Positions 1-6,577 of a stretch of DNA of 6,961 nucleotides are shown piece by piece (position 1 is the stretch's first letter; every line of letters begins with the position of its first letter). The notes beneath the pieces are model-generated. The model made no database searches. It saw only the letters and a list, made by a program, of their open reading frames with translations, and was not told where the DNA came from. This stretch comes from Sphingomonas sp. (GTDB lineage Bacteria; Pseudomonadota; Alphaproteobacteria; Sphingomonadales; Sphingomonadaceae). The stretch covers positions 1 through 6,961 of the forward strand of contig JASLBO010000282.1 of the NCBI GenBank assembly GCA_030146605.1, read 5' to 3'. Made by a program: the position numbers and the translations under genes.

Positions 1-372
1 TCGGACAGCAAGCAGAACGGCATCGGATTGGACGGCGATCGTTTGCCGTTCCAGGATAACTCGAAGCATCAGGTGAACTTGGTGGGTTGGTACCAGGATG
101 ACGCGCTGCAGGTCCGCGTGGCGTACAATTATCGTACGCCACGCCTGCAAGGGACGTTCGGCGCCATCCCGATCTTCCAGGACACGGCGCAATATGTCGA
201 CGCGAACGTGACGTTCAACGTGAACGATCAGATCGCGCTCTATGGCAATGCTTCCAACGTCTTCGGCGAGATCGAACGGTATTATTTCCAGTTCGACGAG
301 GATTCGAAGCAGTTCCACTCACAAAACGAATTCGAGCCGCGTTATTCGGTGGGCGTCCGCGTCCGCTTTTAA
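1..372 (+). CDS. TonB-dependent receptor, C-terminal fragment (5' end outside window)
   Basis: This is the last 123 residues of an outer-membrane TonB-dependent receptor; the frame is open from base 1, so the gene starts upstream. The fragment has alternating polar/hydrophobic strands typical of the C-terminal beta-barrel. It contains an LPFQDNSKHQVNL segment followed by a VRVAYNYRTPR strand, then a strand and turn reading IALYGNASNVFGE (the usual 'Y..G.N.F' region). It ends in VGVRVRF, and a terminal aromatic residue is the normal signal for outer-membrane barrel assembly. The style matches the Caulobacter/Xanthomonas type of receptor often found in carbohydrate-uptake loci. The plug domain and TonB box are not in the window, so the ligand cannot be named. 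The halogenase, LacI and MFS genes downstream suggest a sugar or glycan ligand, by inference only. The stop TAA is followed 13 nt later by a strong terminator. Confidence 0.9.
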   Translation, partial: SDSKQNGIGLDGDRLPFQDNSKHQVNLVGWYQDDALQVRVAYNYRTPRLQGTFGAIPIFQDTAQYVDANVTFNVNDQIALYGNASNVFGEIERYYFQFDEDSKQFHSQNEFEPRYSVGVRVRF

Positions 373-385
373 GAGCCAACCCTCC

Positions 386-421
386 TGGGTCGGCGGCCTC
401 GCGCCGCCGGCCCATTTTTTT
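386..421 (+). terminator. Rho-independent terminator after the TonB-dependent receptor
   Basis: A 12-bp stem pairs 386-397 with 403-414, with one G-T wobble (390 with 410) and a 5-nt loop. It is followed directly by seven T residues (415-421). This is a textbook intrinsic terminator. It separates receptor transcription from the halogenase genes, so those genes probably have their own promoter in 422-488 or depend on partial read-through. Confidence 0.93.
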
Positions 422-470
422 GCGATTATAGTTGCACCTGCGTGATGGTTTCGCTTGCGGTGCAGCAACC

Positions 471-476
471 AGGAAG
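471..476 (+). promoter_or_regulatory. Probable ribosome binding site of the first halogenase
   Basis: AGGAAG lies 12 nt before the ATG at 489, a somewhat long spacing. It supports the ATG at 489 over the in-frame TTG at 432, which would add 19 unconserved residues before the flavin-binding region and lies only 11 nt after the terminator T-run. Confidence 0.55.
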
Positions 477-483
477 ATCAGAT

Positions 484-493
484 ACCATATGGT
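484..493 (+). promoter_or_regulatory. 10-bp perfect palindrome over the start codon (candidate operator)
   Basis: ACCATATGGT is a perfect palindrome and contains the ATG at 489-491. A LacI-family regulator is encoded in the same gene cluster and such proteins bind palindromes, so this could be an operator. Against this, LacI-family operators usually have a central CG, and a 10-bp palindrome can occur by chance. No convincing -35/-10 pair was found in 422-488. Confidence 0.2.
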
Positions 494-2024
494 CACCGGG
501 GCAAGCGCAGCGAATGCCATCCAGCGCGTCGTCATCGTCGGTGGCGGCACTGCGGGCTGGATGGCCGCGGCCGCGCTTTCCGCACATCTTGCCGGTGCCG
601 GTGTCGCGATCACCCTCATTGAAAGCGCCGATATCGGCACCGTTGGTGTCGGTGAGGCGACGATTCCCACGATCCGTCGATTCTATGCACAATTGGGCAT
701 GTCGGACGCCGAGGTCATGCAGGCGTGCGACGCCACGGCCAAGCTGGGCATCCGCTTCGTCGACTGGCTCCGGCCGGGGCACGACTTCGTCCACCCCTTC
801 GGCCGCTTCGGGCAGGATCTGAAGGGCGTCGACTTCCACCATTACTGGCTCAAGGCCCGCACCGCACGCGACACTGCGCCGCTCGGGGACTATTCGCTGG
901 GCGCGCTGCTCGCGGGTTCGGGCCATGCCACATTGCCGGCGCCCAATCCGTCGTCGCAGCTCGGCATCTTCGATTGGGCATTGCACTTCGACGCCGCCCT
1001 CTTCGCGCAGCACATGCGCCGCTTTGCCGAGAAACAGGGCGTCACGCGCCTTGACGCACGCATCGTCGACGTCCGCTTGCGCGGCGAGGACGGTTTCATT
1101 GAAGCGCTGACGCTCGACAGCGGCGCGGAGGTCGATGGCGATCTGTTCATCGATTGCTCGGGTTTCCGCTCGCTGCTGCTCGGTGAGGCGCTGGACGTCG
1201 GCTATGAGGACTGGTCGCACTGGCTGCTCTGCGACGGTGCCTTTGCGGTGCAGAGCGAGCGGGCAGGGCCGCCGCCCTCGTGCACCACTGTCACGGCACG
1301 CACCGCGGGTTGGCAATGGCGGATCCCGCTGCGCCACCGCGAAGGGAACGGCATGGTCTTCTCCAGTCGCTTCCAGAGCGACGACGAAGCGCGCGACGAA
1401 CTGCTGGCCAATGTTCCCGGCAAGCCTACCATGGAGCCCCGCCGCCTGCGCTTCACTCCTGGCCGCCGTCAGGTCGCCTGGGCGAAGAACTGCGTCGCGC
1501 TCGGCCTCGCCTCGGGCTTTCTGGAGCCGCTGGAATCGACAAGCATCGCGCTGATCGAGACCGGCATCGAACGGCTCAAGCAGCTCTTCCCGGACAAGGA
1601 TTTCGATCCCGCCGTCATCGTCGAATATAACGAACAATCCGCCGAGGAGATCGAGCGCGTCCGCGATTTCCTCATCCTGCACTATAAGCTGAACGGGCGG
1701 CCCGGCGCATTTTGGCAGACCTGCCGCGAGATGGAGGTGCCCGATGGCCTGAGCAGCAAGCTCGCCCTCTGGCGCGCCCGCGGCGCTTTCGTCCGTTATC
1801 GCTGGGAGATGTTCTCCCCGGCCAGCTGGCTAGCAATCTATGCGGGCTTCGATGCCTTGCCCGATCGCCTCGACCCCGCCGTCGCGCGAATCGGTCAAGG
1901 CCAGCTGACCCGCTCGCTCGACACGATGCGCCGCTCGCTCCGGGAAACGGTCGCCGACACGCCTACGCATCAGGAGTTTCTCGAAATCATGGACGGCGCC
2001 GCGGCAAAGGGGAGGGCCGCGTGA
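489..2024 (+). CDS. Flavin-dependent halogenase (tryptophan halogenase family), copy 1
   Basis: This 511-residue protein has the usual length for the Trp_halogenase family. Characterised members use FADH2, O2 and halide to make hypohalous acid, which a lysine relays to an electron-rich aromatic substrate. Visible motifs are the N-terminal dinucleotide-binding loop VGGGTAGW (17-24), VGVGEATIP (52-60), Lys85 in TAKLGIRF (position of catalytic Lys79 of PrnA/RebH) and W-Q-W-R-I-P (275-280, the family WxWxIP signature). EPLESTSI (346-353) follows, with Glu349 at the position of PrnA Glu346. The residue after Thr351 is Ser, where PrnA and RebH have Gly in the halide-binding loop. There is no signal peptide, so it is probably cytoplasmic and needs a reduced-flavin supplier; none is encoded here. 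The stop overlaps the GTG of the second halogenase. ATG at 489 was chosen for its AGGAAG site and because the flavin loop starts close behind it. The substrate is unknown; free tryptophan is not implied by the family name. Confidence 0.92.
   Translation: MVTGASAANAIQRVVIVGGGTAGWMAAAALSAHLAGAGVAITLIESADIGTVGVGEATIPTIRRFYAQLGMSDAEVMQACDATAKLGIRFVDWLRPGHDFVHPFGRFGQDLKGVDFHHYWLKARTARDTAPLGDYSLGALLAGSGHATLPAPNPSSQLGIFDWALHFDAALFAQHMRRFAEKQGVTRLDARIVDVRLRGEDGFIEALTLDSGAEVDGDLFIDCSGFRSLLLGEALDVGYEDWSHWLLCDGAFAVQSERAGPPPSCTTVTARTAGWQWRIPLRHREGNGMVFSSRFQSDDEARDELLANVPGKPTMEPRRLRFTPGRRQVAWAKNCVALGLASGFLEPLESTSIALIETGIERLKQLFPDKDFDPAVIVEYNEQSAEEIERVRDFLILHYKLNGRPGAFWQTCREMEVPDGLSSKLALWRARGAFVRYRWEMFSPASWLAIYAGFDALPDRLDPAVARIGQGQLTRSLDTMRRSLRETVADTPTHQEFLEIMDGAAAKGRAA
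2009..2016 (+). promoter_or_regulatory. Ribosome binding site fixing the GTG start of the second halogenase
   Basis: The purine-rich GGGGAGGG lies inside the last codons of the first halogenase, with its GGAG core 6 nt before the GTG at 2021. It decides for this GTG rather than any start in the long open stretch upstream, which overlaps the first halogenase. Confidence 0.75.
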
Positions 2025-3553
2025 AAGCTCCCGACGCACTCCGCAGGATCTGCATCGTCGGCGGCGGCACTGCCGGCTGGATCGCTGCCGCGGTGATGGC
2101 GCATCATTTCAAGGGCAAGCTGTTCGAGATCGAGCTGGTCGAAAGCGACGACATCGGTACGATCGGCGTCGGCGAATCCACCATCCCGCCCTTCATGGAG
2201 CTGATCGCCAAGCTCGACATCAACGAGCAGGAATTCGTCCGTGCGACACAGGCGAGCTTCAAGCTCGGGATCGAGTTCGAGGATTGGCACCGGAAGGGCG
2301 AGCGCTACTTCCATCCCTTCGGCTCGATCGGTCAGCATATCGAGCTCAGCGAATTCTACCAGTGCTGGCTCAAGGCGAGGCTGGCAGGGCAGCCCTTCGA
2401 GCTGATGGACTTCGCGCCGGCCGCGGCGATGGCGAAGGACAATCGCTTCATGCTGCCGTTCAAGGCCCAGAAGACGCCGATCGGCGGCGCTGCCTATGCG
2501 TTGCATGTCGATGCGAAACGGGTGGCGCGGTTCCTTCGCGGTCATGCCGAGGAGCGTGGGGTCAAGCGTACCGAAGGCATCGTTTCCGACGTGCGGCTCG
2601 ACGATCGCGGCTTCGTCGATACGCTGATACTCAAGGATGGCCGCGAGCTTACCGCCGACTTCTTCATCGATTGCTCGGGCTTTCGCGCGCTGCTGATCGA
2701 GAAAGCGCTCGGCGTCGGCTACGAGGACTGGTCGGACCTGCTGCTCTGCGACCGCGCGATCGCTGCGCAGACGCAGAATGTCGGGCCGCCGCGGCCGTAC
2801 ACGCTTGCCCAGGCGCAGGATTTTGGTTGGCGCTGGCGGATCCCGCTCCAGCATCGCACCGGCAACGGCCATGTCTTCTGCAGCGAATTTCTCTCCGACG
2901 ACGCGGCCACCCGGATCCTGCTCGATCAGGTCGAGGGCGAGGTCGTCGCAGGCCCGATGGTCGTGCCGTTCAAGACCGGCGTTCGCGAGCGGATCTGGCA
3001 CAAGAACGTGTTGTCGCTCGGGCTCGCCTCGGGGTTCATCGAACCGCTCGAATCGACTGCGATCCATCTGATCTATCGCGGCATGGACTTCTTCTTCCGC
3101 TATCTGCCCGACCGGAACTGCGATCCGCGCCTCGCTGCCGAGTACAATCGACGCATGGCCGCCGATTATGTCGAGATCCGCGACTTCATCGTGCTCCATT
3201 ATTGCGTCACCCGGCGTGACGACACGCCCTTCTGGCGCAAGTGCCGCGACATGAAGCTGCCCGACAGCCTGCACGAGCGGATCGAGCTGTTCCGGAACAA
3301 TGGCGTGCTGCGCGAGGGGTTTGACGAGCTGTTCCGCAGCGTCAGCTGGTATTCGGTGCTGGAAGGGATGGGCATCCGCCCGGGCACCTATCATCCGCTG
3401 GTCGATCGTATCGACGAGACCTGGCTGTTCGAAGCGATGAACAAGGTCCGCGGCCAACTCGCCGAGGTGGCGGCGACGCTGCCGACGCACCAGGCGTTCA
3501 TCGACGCGCATTGCCGCGCGGACGCAGTCGAGCTCCGCGACACGGCGGGTTGA
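2021..3553 (+). CDS. Flavin-dependent halogenase (tryptophan halogenase family), copy 2
   Basis: This 510-residue protein starts at GTG, overlapping the TGA of the previous gene (GTGA). It is a clear paralogue of copy 1, sharing IGVGESTIP, FIDCSGFRALL, VGYEDWS, the LGLASGF-EPLEST block and a C-terminal LPTHQAF. All family motifs are present: VGGGTAGW (13-20), Lys81 in SFKLGIEF (catalytic lysine position), W-R-W-R-I-P (270-275) and EPLESTAI (341-348), with Glu344 as catalytic glutamate. The residue after Thr346 is Ala, where classical tryptophan halogenases have Gly and copy 1 has Ser. Sequence between motifs has diverged well beyond a recent duplication, for example around residues 120-160, which suggests a different substrate or separate roles. 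It is probably cytoplasmic and FADH2-dependent. Its stop shares one base with the LacI start, so all three genes are probably co-translated. Activity is inferred from intact motifs; the substrate cannot be read from the sequence. Confidence 0.92.
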   Translation: MKAPDALRRICIVGGGTAGWIAAAVMAHHFKGKLFEIELVESDDIGTIGVGESTIPPFMELIAKLDINEQEFVRATQASFKLGIEFEDWHRKGERYFHPFGSIGQHIELSEFYQCWLKARLAGQPFELMDFAPAAAMAKDNRFMLPFKAQKTPIGGAAYALHVDAKRVARFLRGHAEERGVKRTEGIVSDVRLDDRGFVDTLILKDGRELTADFFIDCSGFRALLIEKALGVGYEDWSDLLLCDRAIAAQTQNVGPPRPYTLAQAQDFGWRWRIPLQHRTGNGHVFCSEFLSDDAATRILLDQVEGEVVAGPMVVPFKTGVRERIWHKNVLSLGLASGFIEPLESTAIHLIYRGMDFFFRYLPDRNCDPRLAAEYNRRMAADYVEIRDFIVLHYCVTRRDDTPFWRKCRDMKLPDSLHERIELFRNNGVLREGFDELFRSVSWYSVLEGMGIRPGTYHPLVDRIDETWLFEAMNKVRGQLAEVAATLPTHQAFIDAHCRADAVELRDTAG

Positions 3554-4599
3554 TGCAGAAGGGCGCGATCACGATCAAGCATGTCGCGGCCGAGGCGGGA
3601 GTCTCGTTCCAGACGGTGTCGCGCGTGATAAACGACGGCCCGAACGTCACGCCGGCGATGCGCGAACGCGTGATGAACGCAGTCAACAAGCTCGGTTATG
3701 TTCCGAGCCTTGCCGCACGCCGGCTGGGCGGCTCGCGCTCGTATCTGATCCTCGCTTTCAACGATCGTCGGCCGACGCTGGAAGGCTGGGAATCGCGGCG
3801 CGGCAACGACTGGGTCGATCAGATGCTGTACGGCGGCATGCTGAAATGTGCCGAGCACGGGTATCGCATGCTGTTCGAGCTGGTCGATTCGCACTCCGAT
3901 CAGCTCGAGGCGCAGGTGCAGGCGGCGCTTTCGGCGCTGCATCCCGACGGCGTGATCCTGACGCCGCCGCATAGCGACGATGCGCGGATCACCCAGCTGC
4001 TCCACCGCAACGGCCTGATCTTTGCCCGGCTCGGCTCGCGCCGCGAGGGGGAAGGGTGCGCGGTCTATATGGACGACGAGGCGGCGGCGCGGGCGGCGAC
4101 AAAATATCTTTTGGATCAAGGGCATACGCGGATCGCTTATGTCGAGGGGCATCCGGAATATGCGATCAGCGGCGACCGGCTGCGCGGTTTTCGGGGCGCG
4201 ATGGAGAGCAGGGGGTTGCAGATTAGCCCGCAATATCTGCAGCCTGGCGACTTTACCTATGAGGCGGGAACGCGGGCGATGGGGGTGCTCGCGGGGCTCG
4301 ACCAGCCGCCCACAGCGGTGCTGGCGAGCAGCGACGAAATGGCGCTCGGTGTCCTCCATGCTGCTGCCCCGCTTGGATTTTCTGTGCCGGGGGACCTTTC
4401 GGTGGTGAGCTTTGATGATACGCCGACGGTGCGGATGAGCGTGCCTTCGCTGACGGCGATCCGGCAGCCGATCGCGGCGATGACCGCCAAGGCTGCCGAG
4501 CTGTTAATTACCGCCAAAATCAACAAGTTGGAGGGCAATAGCCGGCACCTTTTGCCGTTCGAATTCATCATCCGGGACTCGACCGCGCCGCCGCGTTGA
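3553..4599 (+). CDS. LacI-family transcriptional regulator
   Basis: This 348-residue protein has the normal LacI/GalR length. The N-terminal helix-turn-helix reads TIKHVAAEAGVSFQTVSRVIN (7-27), with Phe-Gln at the start of the recognition helix where LacI has Tyr-Gln. It is followed by the LGYVPSLAARRLGG hinge helix (47-60) with the conserved minor-groove leucine (Leu58). The remainder is the periplasmic-binding-protein-like effector domain, including DGVILTPP, GHTRIAYVEG and SVVSFDDTP, whose Asp matches the ligand-binding region of sugar-sensing members. The ATG at 3553 overlaps the previous TGA (TGATG); no clear Shine-Dalgarno is seen, so translation is probably coupled. An in-frame start further upstream would place extra residues before the DNA-binding domain and is rejected. 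It probably senses a sugar or glycan fragment and controls this locus, including itself. The effector and operator are not identifiable. Confidence 0.95.
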   Translation: MQKGAITIKHVAAEAGVSFQTVSRVINDGPNVTPAMRERVMNAVNKLGYVPSLAARRLGGSRSYLILAFNDRRPTLEGWESRRGNDWVDQMLYGGMLKCAEHGYRMLFELVDSHSDQLEAQVQAALSALHPDGVILTPPHSDDARITQLLHRNGLIFARLGSRREGEGCAVYMDDEAAARAATKYLLDQGHTRIAYVEGHPEYAISGDRLRGFRGAMESRGLQISPQYLQPGDFTYEAGTRAMGVLAGLDQPPTAVLASSDEMALGVLHAAAPLGFSVPGDLSVVSFDDTPTVRMSVPSLTAIRQPIAAMTAKAAELLITAKINKLEGNSRHLLPFEFIIRDSTAPPR

Positions 4600-4609
4600 C
4601 GCGGAACAA

Positions 4610-5836
4610 GTGAACGCCGATGTTGACGCCGGCATGGCATCCCCGTTCCGCAGTCGCGGCTTCATTGTCGTCTACGCGCTCGCATATGCCGGGCTGTTCG
4701 TCAGTTTCATTCCGTTCGTTTCCGTGCTGCTCCCGCTGAAGGTGACTGCGGTGGCCGCCGCGGAACATCGGGTCGCGCTGCTCAGCGCCGCCGCGCTGGG
4801 CGGCGCGGCAGTGGCGAGCGTCGCCAATCTGGTCTTCGGCGCGCTCAGCGACCGGACCTATCGCAACCGCGGCACCCGCCGGCCGTGGATCCTCGCCGGG
4901 CTCGCCCTTCTGATCCTCGCTTATGCGCTGTTCCACTGGAGCCGCGACGCGATCCCGATGCTGCTCGCGGTCGGCCTGCTGCAGATCGCGATCAACATGA
5001 TGTTCGCCCCCGTGGGAGCGATCATGGCCGACGAAGTCCCCGACGCCCAAAAGGGACTGGTCGCCGGGGTGATCGGCGCGGCGCATCCCTTTTCCTCGCT
5101 GGTCGCGGTCGGCCTGACGCTGCACGCGCCCGGCACACGGTATGTGCTGCTCTGCGCGCTGATCGCGCTGCTCGTGGCGCCGCTGTTGCTGTTCCTCAGC
5201 GAGCGCCGCGACGCGCTGCCGGAGCCGCCGCCCGCGCTCCGAATCGGCCGCCGCGCCGATTTCGCGCGGATCTGGGTCGCGCGGATGTTCGTCCAGATCG
5301 CCGGCAACGGCCTGTCGACCTATGGCCTGTTCTACTTTCTCGCCGTGCTGGGCCAGAAGGTGCCCGACAGGCATCACGCCGAGGTGGCGAGCGAAGGCGT
5401 CGCGGCGATCTTCGCGGGAGTGACGATCGTTGCCCTGGTCCTGACGATCGCGGCGGGGCGGCTCTCCGACGTGGCGATGCGGCGCAAGCCGTTCCTCGCG
5501 GTTTCGGCGCTGGTGATGGCGGCGGGGCTCGCGATCATGGCGGCGGCGCCGAACTGGGCAGTGGCGACCCTCGGGCTGGGCGCCGCCACTGCGGGCATGT
5601 CGGTATTCCTCGCGCTGCAATCGGCATTGGCGATGCAATTGCTGCCTTCGCCGCTGCACCGGGGACGCGACCTCGGCATCCTCAACCTGACCAACACGCT
5701 GCCCGCAATGGTCGCGCCGCTGCTCGCGCTGGCGCTCAGCCCCGACAAGGTCGGTTACGCGCCGTGGCTGCTGGTGCTCGCGATCGGGGTGCTCGCGGGC
5801 GGCGCGGCGGCGATGACGATCAGGACCCAGGACTGA
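4610..5836 (+). CDS. MFS transporter, sucrose/SLC45-like sugar porter type
   Basis: This 408-residue inner-membrane protein has about twelve hydrophobic segments, roughly at residues 18-45, 57-78, 93-110, 115-140, 150-172, 177-197, 222-248, 264-283, 295-313, 318-343, 352-378 and 384-404. The loop between segments 2 and 3 carries the MFS motif GALSDRTYRNRGTRRPWIL (78-95), close to the loop of SLC45/sucrose-type porters. A second copy, GRLSDVAMRRK, lies at 283-293 in the C-terminal half, and a basic cytoplasmic loop lies at about 198-220. It follows the LacI gene by 10 nt on the same strand, so it is likely co-transcribed. GTG at 4610 has only a weak GGAA 3 nt before it; ATG at 4634, eight codons later, is an alternative start. 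Sugar import is inferred from the loop motif and neighbours; export of a halogenated product is a less likely alternative. The 3' end overlaps the opposing AlkB-like gene by 17 nt. Confidence 0.88.
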   Translation: MNADVDAGMASPFRSRGFIVVYALAYAGLFVSFIPFVSVLLPLKVTAVAAAEHRVALLSAAALGGAAVASVANLVFGALSDRTYRNRGTRRPWILAGLALLILAYALFHWSRDAIPMLLAVGLLQIAINMMFAPVGAIMADEVPDAQKGLVAGVIGAAHPFSSLVAVGLTLHAPGTRYVLLCALIALLVAPLLLFLSERRDALPEPPPALRIGRRADFARIWVARMFVQIAGNGLSTYGLFYFLAVLGQKVPDRHHAEVASEGVAAIFAGVTIVALVLTIAAGRLSDVAMRRKPFLAVSALVMAAGLAIMAAAPNWAVATLGLGAATAGMSVFLALQSALAMQLLPSPLHRGRDLGILNLTNTLPAMVAPLLALALSPDKVGYAPWLLVLAIGVLAGGAAAMTIRTQD

Positions 5837-6419
5837 GCGCGCGGCCCTTTTCCGAGAGGCTGCGGAACGTGATCGACCAGCGCGGCACGTCCATCGGGGC
5901 GATGCTGTGCTCCCACAAGTGCCGCGCCTCGCCGGAGAGGTGATAGACCGAGCGGGGCGCGAGCGGCGCGGCGAAGCGATCGAACCCGCCGGGCCGCCGC
6001 TTGCGCAGGCGCATCGTCGCGGGATTGCCGAGCGAGATGCCGATGACGTGCTCGAACACCGGGCGATCCTTGTGCCAGCCAATCCCCGCGCCGGGATCGT
6101 AGCGGATCAGCAAAGCGTGCTCGAAATCGCCGGGCGGGAGGCCGGCGAACCGGGCGGCCTTGTCACGCAGCGGGAGCAGCCAATCGGGCAACGGCGTGCC
6201 CCGGGTGAAACTGGCATCGTCGAAATCGTAGCGCCAGCCGAAGCTGGTGGTGAGCCGCTTGCCGAGCCACCCCTGGAAGCGGAACGGGCTGAGCTCGAGG
6301 CGATCGATCGCGGCGATCAGATCGCGCTCCTCGTCAGGCGTGACCAGCTCCTCGCGATAGCCGAGGCCGGGGAGGGCGGGAGCGCCGAACAGATCAAGGG
6401 AGGAGAGCGGAATCGGCAC
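5820..6419 (-). CDS. AlkB-family Fe(II)/2-oxoglutarate-dependent dioxygenase
   Basis: This 199-residue protein is slightly shorter than E. coli AlkB (216). AlkB-type enzymes oxidatively remove alkyl groups from nucleic-acid bases, releasing them as aldehydes. The core is complete: LIRYDPGAGIGWHKD supplies the iron ligands His116 and Asp118, and HLWEHSI supplies the distal His171. RWSITFR supplies Arg180 and Arg186, the 2-oxoglutarate-binding and family-typical arginine pair. VIGISLGNPATMRLR (125-139) matches the usual central strands. The N-terminal region (22-75, including FQGWLGKRLTTSFGWRYDF) is where AlkB proteins hold their nucleotide-recognition lid. The start is GTG at 6417-6419, with only a weak purine stretch upstream. 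It is convergent with the MFS gene, overlapping it by 17 nt, and divergent from the ArsR gene. DNA repair is the default guess; an RNA or other substrate is possible. Confidence 0.9.
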   Translation of the reverse strand: MPIPLSSLDLFGAPALPGLGYREELVTPDEERDLIAAIDRLELSPFRFQGWLGKRLTTSFGWRYDFDDASFTRGTPLPDWLLPLRDKAARFAGLPPGDFEHALLIRYDPGAGIGWHKDRPVFEHVIGISLGNPATMRLRKRRPGGFDRFAAPLAPRSVYHLSGEARHLWEHSIAPMDVPRWSITFRSLSEKGRALSPGS

Positions 6420-6577
6420 AAACGGTCTCGATGCGGGACCGTCAAGCTGGGGAGCGTCGAGCGAGTTTCCAACCCCTCCCGCGTAGGCGTCGCAATCCGG
6501 ACTTTCGAAGATTCATATCAAAATCCGTTAGGATTCCGTCTCATAGCGGTTGCAACACGCGCGCTAGAGGCATAGCG
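6420..6577. promoter_or_regulatory. Divergent intergenic region with AT-rich island (probable promoters/operator)
   Basis: These 158 nt separate the start of the AlkB-like gene (minus) from the ArsR-type gene (plus). Bases 6501-6540 are about 62% A+T in an otherwise strongly GC-rich window. Within them are TTCGAA (6504-6509, palindromic) and AATCC-GTTA-GGATT (6522-6535, 5-bp inverted arms). Promoters for both genes, and an operator for the ArsR-type repressor, most likely lie here. No hexamer pair matches the -35/-10 consensus well enough to call a specific promoter. Confidence 0.45.
6566..6570 (+). promoter_or_regulatory. Ribosome binding site of the ArsR-type regulator
   Basis: AGAGG lies 7 nt before the GTG at 6578 and favours that start over the in-frame GTG at 6587 and ATG at 6599. 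The upstream open frame back to 6431 runs through the intergenic region and shows no family similarity. Confidence 0.6.

Noticed and set aside
431..469. Possible hairpin or riboswitch in the halogenase leader
   Set aside because: The arms match over only 5-6 bp, with a three-base interruption and a loop of about 20 nt. It matches no known riboswitch.
426..1682. 418-residue open frame on the minus strand opposite the first halogenase
   Set aside because: It mirrors a confident halogenase gene. Its translation is rich in Arg/Ala/Glu without recognisable motifs, as expected from the antisense of GC-rich codons.
1712..2020. Upstream extension of the second halogenase by about 103 codons
   Set aside because: It lies inside the first halogenase in another frame, reads as Arg/Pro-rich noise, and the GTG at 2021 has a good ribosome binding site.
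1970..3511. 513-residue minus-strand open frame opposite the second halogenase
   Set aside because: It is an antisense shadow of a gene with all family motifs intact. No domain is recognisable in the mirror frame.
3391..4359. 322-residue minus-strand open frame opposite the LacI gene
   Set aside because: The LacI reading on the plus strand is unambiguous. The mirror frame has no ribosome binding site or motif that I can see.
4568..6082. 504-residue minus-strand open frame opposite the MFS gene and the end of the AlkB-like gene
   Set aside because: The product is a low-complexity string of Arg, Gln, Asp, Glu and His with no fold signature. It covers two well-supported genes in other frames.
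5907..6575. 222-residue plus-strand open frame opposite the AlkB-like gene
   Set aside because: The minus strand encodes a complete AlkB core with iron and 2-oxoglutarate ligands, and this frame is its antisense.
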